The notes below the pieces were generated by a model. The model was not told where the DNA came from. It saw nothing but the letters and a program-made list of their open reading frames with translations, and made no database searches. A DNA stretch of 64,000 nucleotides from Canna indica. Taxonomy: Eukaryota > Streptophyta > Magnoliopsida > Zingiberales > Cannaceae. Shown in pieces: positions 53,942 to 64,000 of this stretch. The stretch covers positions 3,751,501 through 3,815,500 of the forward strand of contig CP136896.1 in the NCBI GenBank assembly GCA_034359265.1, written 5' to 3'. Both the position numbers and the translations under genes were made by a program. How positions within the stretch are numbered: position 1 is the first letter of the stretch; every line of letters begins with the position of its first letter.

Positions 53942-55945
53942 ATGGCGGATGGAGATTTTTCGGGTTATACTCCACAAATTGGATCAAATATGATAGAAGA
54001 AATGTCTCCTGCTACATAAGTCCATCTATTAATTTATGTCCATCAGGTAGAAAAAAAAATGGTTTGAGAATATTTTGAAAAAATTATTGAACCTGATGGC
54101 ACCATAACAAAAGCCCGATGCAAAAAATGTCAAAAAATTCTTTCGGCTTTAACAATCGGAGGAACTAGTCATTTATTACGTCATGCAAAGGGTCATGACA
54201 CTGAGGTTACACAAGCTCAACAAATTTTTAATTTATCTTCTTCTGGTTTAACAGCTTTTTCGTATGATCATAATTTTCAACGTCGAGAACTTGCAAAATT
54301 AATTGTTCAAAGTGAATCTCCTTTTAGTTTTGTTTATCAACTAAGATTTTCTAGTTCGATTCAAAATACTTTACAACCAAAATATAAAAAAATTACTCGA
54401 AATACAATGAAAAGTGATGCTTTAAAATTATTTTTAAAATATAGAGAAAATATAATGACTAGTTTTCAAAATAATAAATCAAAAATTTCTTTAACATCTG
54501 ATGTTTGGTCTAGTCAACGTACTACTAATTCTTACATTTGTGTTACTGCACATTGGATTTGATGAAAATTTTATTTTGCAAAACAGAATAATTAGTTTTA
54601 AAGTTTTTGAATATCCACAGTTCCACACACTTCTGTTGCCATTTTTTTTGCTATTAGATTTGTAACATCTGTCTATAATATAAATGATAAAAAAATTTCG
54701 ATTAGTTTTGATAATGCTAGTAATAATGATGCTGCTATCCCTCCCCTTATACAGTTATTTGAACCAGTATTAGAAGGTGAACTATTTCATGTTCGTTGTG
54801 CTTGTCATATTCTTAATTTATGTGTACAAGATGGTTTAAAACAAGTAAATATACATGTATAAAAAATAAGAGATGTTATTAGATATATGTGTTCTTCAAA
54901 AGCAAGAACACAAGAATTTAAAAAATTATGTCAATCTTTTAATAGACCATTTAAAAAATTTAATGGTGATATTATTACTAGATGAAATTCAACATATCAT
55001 ATTCTTATGTCTACAATAAGATATCAAGATATCCTTATAATGTTTTACAATCAAAATATGCCTAGTGATCCAATTAGTAATAATGATTGATTAGTTGCTA
55101 GGCATATTACTCAAATTTTAGAACTTTTTAATAAAGCTACCGAATAACTTTCCAGAGTTTATTATCCTACATGTAATTTAACTCTTTCACATATAGTTCG
55201 TATTAGTGAAGTATTTTCTTCATATAGACACCGTCCTTTATTTGCACAAATTATTTCTTTAATGAAATCTAAATTTAAAAAGTATTGGTCAGATATACCT
55301 ACTTTATTTTGTTTAGCAATATGTTTAGATCCTAGAATGAAAATTGATGGTTTAAATATGTTGTTAGATGATTATTATAACAATATGAAATTAGATAATG
55401 TTGAAGAAAAAAAAATTAAAATTTCAAATTTATTGAATTCTATGTTTGTATTTTACGCTTCAAAATTTGGTGATACAATTACAAATAAGACAACATCTTC
55501 TTCTTCTAGATTAAGAGATGATGGTAGAAATAGTATTAATTCTCAACTTGGTCGTAGAATAAAAAAAACTAAATCTACTAATTTTAATGAATTACTTTTT
55601 TTTCTAGATCATAATCATTCTGAAGAAATAGATGATAATGAAATTTTAGCATGGTGGAAAAAATAAGAAAATACGTATCCTATTATTTTCATCGTGGCAC
55701 GTGATATACTAACTGTTCCTGTGTCTACAGTAGTTTCCGAGTCTTGTTTTAGTGCAGAAAATAGAATTCTCGACGAAAAAAAAAACCGAATGAGTGAAGA
55801 AACGGTTGAAATGTGCATTTTCTTAAAAGACTAGTTGGATGCTGAAGATAGATTACAAGATAAGGGAGGACACGACACTTCATCATCGGGAGAGGTTGAA
55901 GCTCAAACAAGCCAAGCTGGTGCTGCTGGTCCAAGTACAAGTTAA
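53942..55945 (+). pseudogene. hAT-1 transposase, copy c, broken
   Basis: Same gene as 28749-30752, starting MADGDFSGYTPQIGSN, with the BED finger (CKKC ... HLLRH), core, DUF4413-like part (55262-55660) and dimerisation segment. It shares the stops and the frameshift of copy b with few private changes (for example GGAACTAGTCAT for GGAACTGGTCAT in the finger loop). The damage therefore predates separation of the copies. Confidence 0.88.
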
Positions 55946-56560
55946 ATCACCGGGACTACGGGTGATTAAAAATGTAAAAAGAACTACGTAGACCTGATCC
56001 TTCTATAGTTAATCATTGGGGAATACAACTTTAGCTATAGAAGGTACGTAGATAAACTTTTAAGGTGCGGTCTATTATAATATTAAAAAAAATTATTTTA
56101 TCAGTGGATGAATATTTTTGTATTAAAGATAAATAAAAATTTAATTATAGTTTGATTTTTTAAAAATCTTTTTATTAATTTGTACTGTGTTACATATAAA
56201 AAATATATAATAAAATTTAGTACAATGATTAATAAAATTACAGGTCCAAGTTTAAAATTAACTCGTAATCATTAATTTTTAAAATTAAATTTTAAACCTT
56301 TAAAAATTTAAATTAAAAATTTAAATTAAATAATTAATTTTTGGGCCGGCCCGACCCGAGCCCAACTGGGCGGGCTCGGGCTCGGGCTTGGCTTGGCTGC
56401 CAATGGTTCGGGTCGTGCCAGGCACGATCCGTAGCCACCTCTAAGTGGAATTATGATATCTTTTATTAATAATAAAATTTACCTACGTATTTATACCTAA
56501 GTTTTGATGTTCGTTGACATTGAGACATTAAAAATACACTATTCGTCACATATCACATTG

Positions 56561-57878
56561 GTTTTTCACCCGTCCTATAGACCCTGATAGATCATTAGCG
56601 GGCTTTTCCCGTTGGGTCGTGGGAAGTGTATAAGATTTTGATGTGAAAATCATGTAGGGTTTGGGAAAAGTTTAGGATATTATGCTAAAACCCGTCTCAA
56701 ACTCATCCCAAACCCGTTAAATATGAAGTTACCAAAATATCCCTCATATTATCAATATCTACAAAATAACATTATCTTATTATTAAAAAATTTTTGTCTT
56801 ATTTTGATATATGGTTCAGTATTCCAAATGTGAAATATCCATTCCACACCCACCCATTGTTCTCTGTCTCCCACACGACCACAATCTCCGCCTCCACCTC
56901 CAATCTCCCACACGGCCATCGTCCATCTTTTGCTCCATCGTGTTTGAAATCAAACACCACTCCATCGTCATTCGTTGTGCTCCATCGTGCATCTGGTCTG
57001 TGCCCAATCGTGGTAATTGGGTTGTTCTCCCGTACGTAAATAAGGTGGCTTGCTCTGCGCCAATCGCCCAGTCGTTTCCATGTATTGAGGACTTTGATAT
57101 ATTAAATTGGTGGAAGACAAATGTGATCAAGTATCCAACGTTACAACTTATATATAGCTCGTCATATTCTTGCAATTCCTTTATCAATTATAGCATCCGA
57201 GTCAGCCTTTAGCACTCGGATATAGTAGACCTAATATAGTAGAAGCATTAATGTGTTCTCAAAGTTGGTTGTCTTCTGAGAGGTAGTGTTACCTATTTCT
57301 TTTTTTTATCATTATTATATATGTTTATGTAATCAAGTCTTATTCATTCATTTTATTGATTGTTTCTTTGGTTGTCTTTGTTATAGTTGTTGGAGTTTTG
57401 AATGACTTTGATGCACAGGAAGTTGATGTACCGGAAGAGGACATGGATGATGACTTGGAGATTGTAGATGATTAGGATTTTCCATGTTTGATCGGAAATT
57501 TAGTTACTTTCTTGTATTTAGAAGTTAAGTATTTGTGACACTTGTTTAATATAATGAACTAAGTGTTATGGTTATTTTTTTCGAACGATTACTGTCATGG
57601 AACTTGTAGTTAGTATTTGAGCACCTTTTGTTATTTTTAACTATTTACATAAGTCAGATCAGATATTATGATAAGTGTGTGGAAGGGTTTTTTTTTACAA
57701 ATTTTATTAACGGAGGAAAAGCGAGTACCCAATGGGTACTTGTTAAATTAGTGGGAAGATTTTGGAAATTTTCCATCAAAATAGTACGTAGCGGTTATGG
57801 GAAGGGTTTGAGATTGAGTTTTTTTAATGGGAATAGGATGGACTTCGCCGTCTCAAACCCTTCCCAGTGTCATCCCTA
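56561..57878 (+). mobile_element. hAT-2 relic, copy c, left end deleted
   Basis: After the common flank, CACATTGG jumps directly to TTTTTCACCCGTCC, so the left terminus and about 60 bases are missing. The right end CAGTGTCATCCCTA at 57878 is the best preserved of the three and matches the left-end sequence of copies 0 and b more closely. The dimerisation-domain remnant (57087-57286) has lost about 30 bases after GCCTTTAGCACTCG. Confidence 0.65.
57087..57286 (+). pseudogene. hAT-2 transposase dimerisation domain, copy c
   Basis: Encodes EDFDILNWWKTNVIKYP followed by the same frame break as copies a and b, then a short deletion and EALMCSQSWLSSER before TAG at 57286. Non-functional. Confidence 0.65.
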
Positions 57879-58103
57879 GTTGTTACTCAATTCGTATTCG
57901 ACTTTATTCCTTATTTTATTAGTGACACAAATAAAGTAAAATATATTTTCTATATTTTTCAAAAACTTAATCTGCTATTTCTCCGACAATCATTTGAAAA
58001 CCTCCCTTATGATATAAATTTTCCAACATCAATCCTTATATAATCATCCAATTTTAAAATTAGGAATATTGATGTTAATGAATAGTTGATGTGAGTTAGA
58101 TGT

Positions 58104-58756
58104 CACTAGTAAAAATTTTGTGATTTGCGACGATCATTTTGCGATTCTAAAATTGTCGTCGCAAATGTGACGGCACTCGAGAACAGTGAAAAGTCATTGT
58201 AATAGAAAGTAGCAATGGTATTGCGACGATGAGTTCAGTTGTCGCCAAATTTTGATTCAGTGATGGCACAACAACGGTTTTTTCAACTTCAAAATGCAAT
58301 CACCAATGGCCATTGCAATGCCATTAGAAAACCCATATTTCATTCTCGTCCAGAATCCTTTTCCTCTCCTGCTCACTTGTAGCAAATCCCAATCTCTTGC
58401 CGCCAATGCCATTCTTTGTTGATTACCCCTCTTTCCGGCGACCCCTCTTTCCCTCTCCCTTTCTCTAGTAAGCCCGATGTCTCCCTCCCCCCCATCCCCG
58501 TCTCCCCATCTTCGTCTTCGATCTCAAGCGCAACCAACAATTGATGTGGAGGGTCGGGTCGCCGTCGATCGACAATAAGGTTGGGCAAGGAGGAGGGGCG
58601 TGACACCCCTCTCTCGCCTTTTTTCGCCGATTTCCAACATCGATTAAATTTTAGTCCCACATCCATAGAATTTTTTCCTAACTATCATTTACTTGGTATT
58701 TAAAGATTTATAATCACGCTCCATTTTCTAATTTTAGTCCACATCAATTTAAAGAA
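58104..58756 (+). mobile_element. CACTA-like left terminus, uninterrupted version
   Basis: CACTAGTAAAAATTTTGTG at 58104 and GCGACGATC/GTCGTCGCAAATG/TTGCGACGATGAG subterminal repeats continue past 58220, where the copies at 16275 and 33125 carry an LTR. The part beyond (58320-58640) is a pyrimidine-rich leader-like stretch. It ends at about 58756, where the duplicated block begins. A minus-strand 97-codon frame at 58373-58666 has no recognisable motif and is not called. Confidence 0.5.
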
Positions 58757-59275
58757 TAATTCTCAGCATGTTGTGTGTGTTGTGGAATTCTCAGCGTGCT
58801 CTCACAGCATGCTGAGTGAATTCTCAGCATGCTATCTCAGCTCTCTCAGCATGCTGAGAATAATTCTTAGCATGCTGAGTGTGCTGTGGAATTCACAGCA
58901 TGCTGAGTGTGCTGTGGAATTCTCAGCATGCTCTCACAGCATGCTGAGTGAATTCTCAGCATGCTATCTCAGCTCTCTCAGCATGGAATACTCAGCATGT
59001 TGTTAAATTCTCATCATGCTATTGTTACAATTCAGCATGCTGCATTAAAATTAAACTTGAACTTGTTGCTTTTATGCACATTAAACTTGGAAAATTAAAC
59101 TTGCTGAGAATGAACATGTTGGGAATTCATTCTCAGAATCTCAGCATGCAAAATTCAATTCTCAGCATGCTGAGTGAATTCCAATTCTCAGCTGTGAATT
59201 CAGCATGCTGAGTCAATTCTCAGCATGCGTGAATTCTCAGCATGCTATTGATATAATTCAGCATGCTGCATTGTT
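58757..59275. repeat. GCATGC palindrome cluster, right copy
   Basis: Same motif family as 2881-3405 but with a different unit arrangement (for example two copies of GAGTGTGCTGTGGAATTC close together near 58876-58920). It has therefore rearranged since the duplication, unlike the sequence to its right. Confidence 0.85.
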
Positions 59276-59639
59276 AGGTATTTCTCATTTCATTGAGTTA
59301 CAAACTTTATTTACAACTTCAGAGTGTCAATTTATTATTTTGCATTGAGTTACAAACATCGTATTCCTCATTTCATTGCCTCATTATTTTTTTTGTTTCT
59401 ACATGCAGGTAAAAGGATGAAGTGCAAGGATCAGCTTTTTGGAAAAACTTATCTTATGTATTTGAAACTTTGAAACTTTGTAAATATTTGAATAACACAA
59501 TGTATTTCGAAATTACTGGTACACAATGATTTCTTATGTGTGTGGATTTTAATGTGTGATTCAAAAATTATTTTTCAGATTTCGTGTGATCAAATTATCT
59601 TATATGTGATTTCATTATTTGAGGATTGATCAGGTACAC

Positions 59640-60008
59640 AATAATGAGCAATTGGTAGATTCTAATTCCAACGGATTTACCAACAAATAATTTTTATTGT
59701 TGGTATTACCGACAGATACATATATACGTTGGTATTACCAACAGATAGGTTTTCGTTGGTATTACCAACAGATATTTTATTTTGTTGGTAATACCAACGG
59801 ATACATATATCCGTTGGTATAATTACCAACAAAATAAAATATCCGTTGGTAATACCGACAGATTAATTAAAATCCGTCGGTATTACCGAGGAGCCTTTTA
59901 CCGACGGATTTTACCGACAGTCACTCCTTCAGTAACAATATTACCGACGGATTTTTGGGTATTACCGACGGATTTGGTCCGTTGGTAATACCCTATTTTC
60001 TTGTAGTG
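59640..60008. mobile_element. CACTA-type right terminus, right copy
   Basis: TTTTCTTGTAGTG ends at 60008. It retains 90 bases (59774-59863) missing from the left copy, including a hairpin with arms of about 33 bases (GATATTTTATTTTGTTGGTA against its complement, 59771-59843). Subterminal CCGTCGGTAATA words are as in 3781-4051. Confidence 0.75.
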
Positions 60009-60562
60009 TTATAATTTTTGGATTTTGATTTTAGTCCTCGTAGCTTACTCGGATTTTGATTTTAGTTCTCATAATTTACTTGAATTTTAATTTCAGTCAT
60101 CATAATTTATTCGGATTTTAGTTTTAATCCCCATAGGTAAAAAAAGTTATGGATATAAAAATTCTCATATCCTTGTTATAGATCATTGATGTTTTATATC
60201 TTTGTTATGAATCATTGAATTTTCATATCCTTGTTATGGATCATGAAAATTAATTTCAGATCCTTGTTATGGATATGAGAATTTTCCTAATCCATATTAT
60301 AATTTAGTTAAATTACTCAAATGAAATCGGATTATAATTATTTTCTTCTGCATATCGATACAATTATTGAAAGATCGATCCAGTGAAGTCGCAACACTCA
60401 AATACACTGAATCTGCTCAATACAATCAATCAACCAAAATTCATCGAGGAAGAAATTAAGCAACACCTTCATCAAAGATGCTACTTTGACTTGCTTCCTA
60501 TCATTATTAATTATTCCTTACAAGAAGAATTAAAACCCCTGGCTCCTCATCTTCTCCATCAC

Positions 60563-60995
60563 TCAAGCGGATAAAGGAACAGTAAAGCCTGCAGATCCAA
60601 CACACACCCATAATTAACAATAAATCAAAAGAAACAATGAACAAACTAATGATTAAAATCGATCAACTTATAGATAGATACTTACTTCCACACTTGGATC
60701 CTTTCTTCATGGGGTTGCCGCATTTATTTGCCACGTAGACTGCCTTGTCAAAGCTCATGGTCTGCTCAATCCCTGACGGTATGTTGTCGCACAAGCATGG
60801 AATGTTCAGTGTGGACACAATAGCACAGCAGTCCGTCGAGGGGTCAACTATTGGCCCTGCAGGAATCACGTAGTCAACGCACTTGCTGATGAGATCTTCG
60901 ACGTCAACGCCGCAGAGCGAAGAAATCTGCGCGTTTGCTGCAGCAGCAATAACGAGGAGGACGAAGAGGATGACGGGAAGCCTCTTTTCTGCCAT
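60563..60995 (-). CDS. DIR1-like non-specific lipid-transfer protein, duplicate copy
   Basis: Identical in coding sequence to 4606-5038. Exon 1 is 60995-60686, the intron 60685-60589 (GTAAGT...TGCAG), and exon 2 60588-60563, giving 111 residues with a signal peptide and the eight-cysteine pattern. The upstream TATATATGG/TGACGTC/CCAAT arrangement is also preserved (about 61068-61089). Whether both loci are expressed cannot be told. Identical introns and flanks point to a very recent duplication or an assembly artefact. Confidence 0.9.
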
Positions 60996-61303
60996 TGTTG
61001 ACGCCTCTCGAGCTCTCGGAGTTGCTCTGATGGTGGGGTTACGGTTTGGGGGAGGAGAATTATGATGCCATATATAGACGTCATATTGGCAGCTCCTGAG
61101 AAATATTTCCTTTTAAGGCAATTGATTTTGATTCCGAGATGAGAACTGAGAAGGTTGGTATAAAGAATTATATAATTGAGATGAATGCAATTAAAATATT
61201 TTGCTGATCCGGGTATTATTTAATATTTTAATGTCAGCATATCGTGTTTTACATGAAAACAAATAATGAATTGATTACCGAAGGATATAGTAAATTTCTA
61301 AAA

Positions 61304-62404
61304 GGGTAAAGGAAAAAAAAATTGCTGAGCTTTAGCCTAATTAATAAAAAAAATTCATCAACTTTAAAAATTTGTAAAAAATTCTACGGACTATTAAAAA
61401 TTAGCAAAAAAAATTTATATCGCCATCTCTTCGTTAATTTTTTAACAAAATTTCACATTATCGTCACGTGACAATATCTCATTTGTCAATATGTAATTTT
61501 TTCCATATATATATATATATTATAAATATTCGAGAAAATATTTATTAAAAAATTTCTCTCTCTCAACTTGCAGTGTTATGCAAAAAAACTCTTGAACTTT
61601 AATTGCGATGCAAAAAGCCCCCAAAACTTTAATTATGATGCAAAAAAACTCATGAACTTCGATTGTGATGTAAAAAAACTTCCGAACTTTGATTGTGATG
61701 AAAAAAAAAACTCATGAACTTTAATTATGATGAAAAAAAACCCAATAACAAACATTTATGCGGTAAATAAAATGCAACCACAACAGACCGGTAATATATA
61801 CAAGACAATTATAAAACATACTAAAAATCTTTTTCCACTTTAAAATAAAGTTTCTTTGGGGTCGACGCCAATGACAATATCTACCCGATTTCATATGCGG
61901 TTATGGAGATTGAAAACAAAGATTCTTGTAGATGGTTCATTAATTGGCTTATTGTTGAAAGATATTGATTATGTGGAACAAATGGGTTGGACCTTTAAGT
62001 GTTGTTATTGGCGTCGATCCCAACGGAACTTAAAGTTCATGAGTTTTTTGTATCACAATCAAAGTTCATGGAGGTTTTTGCATTGCAATCAAAGTTTATG
62101 AGTTTTTTTGCATAACACTGCATGTTGATAGAGAGAATTTTTAAAATAAATATTTATTAGAATATTTATACATTTTTTATTTTTTTAAATATATATATTA
62201 AATATGATGTGGAAAATAAACTACAAATGAGGTGTTGACATGTGGCGATGATGTAGAATCATGTTAAAAAGTTAATGAAGAGATGATGACATGTGATTTT
62301 TATGCTAGTTTTTAATAGTTTGTGGGGTTTTTTTCAAGTTTTTAAAGTTTATGAATTTTTTTATTAATTAAGCTAAAGCTCCGGAGACTTTTTGTCCTTT
62401 ACCT
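61304..62404. mobile_element. Complete Mutator-like foldback element, duplicate of M3
   Basis: GGGTAAAGGA at 61304 and TCCTTTACCT ending at 62404, flanked by TTTCTAAAA at 61295-61303 and 62405-62413. Eight bases shorter than the left copy because of small indels (for example ACTACAAATGAGG for ACTACACATGAACGAATGAGG). Same flanks, so it was copied with the block rather than by transposition. Confidence 0.85.
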
Positions 62405-62413
62405 TTTCTAAAA

Positions 62414-63172
62414 ATATAATTTATTAAATAAGTTTAATATAATTTGTTATTTTAAAATGGTGAAAATATAAAATATACTATGCATTTAGAAATTTGGGAA
62501 AATTATAAATATATTTTAAAATTTGGGAAAATCATAATTGTTTTGGCTAACTTCCCAAATTTGCCCTTAATTTTCATATCCCAACAGGTTTATTTTAAAA
62601 TCGGTGTTGATTCTGATTTAAATTTTTTCTTGAACGATTCAATGTAAAATCAGTTCTACATATGCAAAAGTCCGGGGGTAAAATCTGAATTTTTATGTTA
62701 AAAATTTTGGATCTGAAAATTTTCAGATTCATGTATTTGGGAATTTTCTGTATTCATATTATGATTTTGGTAGGGGTGAGCATCGGTTATGTCGGGTTTT
62801 GAACTGACCCAACTCGAATAAGGAGGCTCCTACACTACCCAATCCTACCCGAATAAGATTTCGGGGCTGACCCAATTAATCCGAATTTCCTTTTTAAAAA
62901 ATAAGAAAAATCAGAAGTAATAATAATAATAAAAAGATAAAAAAATCTCCAATTGTGAAAATGGTGAAAAAACAAGGTGAAAAAAATTATCTTATAAATA
63001 TGACCCTAGCAAAATATTTACCCAAAATCATAATATGGATTTTAGAAATTCCCAGATTCATAACTTTTAACTCAAAAATATCGATTTTACCCCAAATAAC
63101 CAGATCTACATATGCAAAAGTCGGAGGTAAAATCGATATTATTATGTTAAAAGTTATGGATCCAAAAATTTT
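62414..63172. repeat. Shared flank repeat with hAT-MITE fragment, right copy
   Basis: Repeats 6465-7225, including TAGGGGTGAGCATCGG near 62772 and the segment at 62955-63165. No gene. Confidence 0.6.
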
Positions 63173-64000
63173 CATATATATATATATATATTATAAATAT
63201 TCGAAAAAATATTTTTTAAAAAATTTCTCTCTCTCAACTTGCAGTGTTATGCAAAAAACTCTTGAACTTTAATTGCGATGCAAAAAGCCCCCAAAATTTT
63301 AATTATGATGCGAAAAAACTCATGAACTTCGATTGTGATGTAAAAAAACTCCCGAACTTTGATTGTAATGAAAAAAAACTCCTGAACTTTAATTGTGATG
63401 AAAAAAAACCCCAATGACAAACATGTATGCGGTAAATAAAATGCAACCAGAACATGCCGGTAATATATACAAGACAATCATAAAACATACTAAAAATCTT
63501 TTTCCACTTTACAATAAAGTTCCTTTGGGGTCGACGCCATTGACAATATCTACCCAATTGCATATGCGGTTGTGGAGATTAAAAACAAAGATTCTTGTAG
63601 ATGGTTCATTGGCTTATTGTTGAAAGATATTGGTTATGTGGAACAAATGGGTTGGACCTTTAAGTGTTGTCATTGGCATCGATCCCAACGAAACTTAAAG
63701 TTCATGGGTTTTTTTGCATCACAATCAAAGTTCACGGAGGTTTTTGTATTACAATCAAAGTTTATGAGTTTTTTTTAATAGCACTACAAGTTGATAGAGA
63801 GAATTTTTTAAATGAATATTTATTAGAATATTTATACATTTTTTATTTTTTTTAATATATATATATATTAAATATGACGTGGAAAATAAATTACACATGA
63901 ACAAATGAGGTGTTGACATGTCGCTATAAAGTAGAATCCTATTAAAAAGTTAATGGAGAGATGACGACATAAGGTTTTTATGCTAGTTTTTAATAGTTCG
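63173..64000. mobile_element. Mutator-like foldback element, duplicate of M4, cut by window end
   Basis: AT run, CTCTCTCAACTTGCAGTG, five 30-base units, loop and inverted units, as at 7226-8076. The right terminus lies outside the window. Confidence 0.65.

Larger units (their letters stand above)
53400..56443 (+). mobile_element. hAT-1 element, complete copy c, with 8-bp target duplication
   Basis: TAGAGGTGGCAACGG at 53400 and CCGTAGCCACCTCTA ending 56443, flanked by AGTGGAAT at 53392-53399 and 56444-56451. The insertion point on the CACTA-B terminus is the same as in copy b, so the nested pair was duplicated together. It contains a long AT microsatellite (53642-53704) that is short in copy b (about 28501-28519). 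Confidence 0.93.
58757..64000. repeat. Direct duplicate of 2881-8076
   Basis: Colinear copy of the left-end block in the same orientation: palindrome cluster, CACTA end, LTP gene, complete Mutator-like element, flank repeat and truncated element M4. By eye nearly identical, with offsets shifting only by small indels (55,867 before 3,900; 55,957 across the LTP; 55,949 near 7,006; 55,933 near 7,481). The right boundary is beyond the window. Confidence 0.9.

Overview
This window looks like transposon-dense nuclear chromatin of a flowering plant. It is AT-rich, with spliced plant-type genes and nested plant DNA transposons (CACTA, hAT, Mutator-like), LTR retroelements and MITEs. Coding GC of the UGT remnant leans towards a monocot, but the species cannot be named from sequence alone. 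Only one host gene is intact: a DIR1-like lipid-transfer protein. It occurs twice (4606-5038 and 60563-60995, both minus) because about 5.2 kb of the left end (about 2881-8076) recurs in direct orientation at the right end (about 58757-64000, cut by the window edge).

Layout. 1-9.4 kb: higher-order repeats built from Mutator-like foldback elements, their shared flank and pieces of a hAT MITE, interrupted by a GCATGC palindrome cluster, a CACTA right end and the LTP gene. 9.4-10.4 kb: a hAT MITE and a complete 332-bp TRIM, each with an exact target-site duplication. 10.6-19.0 kb: three remnants of one UDP-glycosyltransferase gene, two broken by the same Ty3-like LTR and one cut off by a CACTA end, mixed with hAT and LTR debris. 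19.0-36.2 kb: a minus-strand CACTA element (A) carrying TNP2 and Transposase_24 genes, split by a 10-kb insert that is flanked by 303-bp direct repeats. 36.65-41.8 kb: a second CACTA element (C), head-to-head with A, ending in a decayed copia fragment (41.8-44.06 kb). 46.8-53.4 kb: CACTA element B with GAA target duplications. A complete hAT element sits on its right terminus (53.4-56.4 kb), followed by an older hAT relic. 58.1-58.75 kb: another CACTA-like left end.

CACTA-B + hAT-1 + hAT-2 is the unit that dominates the window: it is present at 24.0-34.0 kb and 46.8-58.2 kb, and in fragments at 11.5-17.6 kb. The transposase genes are all broken. Most premature stops I read are of the kind produced by C-to-T or G-to-A change, consistent with long-term cytosine methylation. 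I found no tRNA, rRNA or CRISPR. The most unusual structures are the palindrome cluster, the 303-bp-flanked templated insert and the exactly dated nesting of hAT-1 in the CACTA-B terminus.
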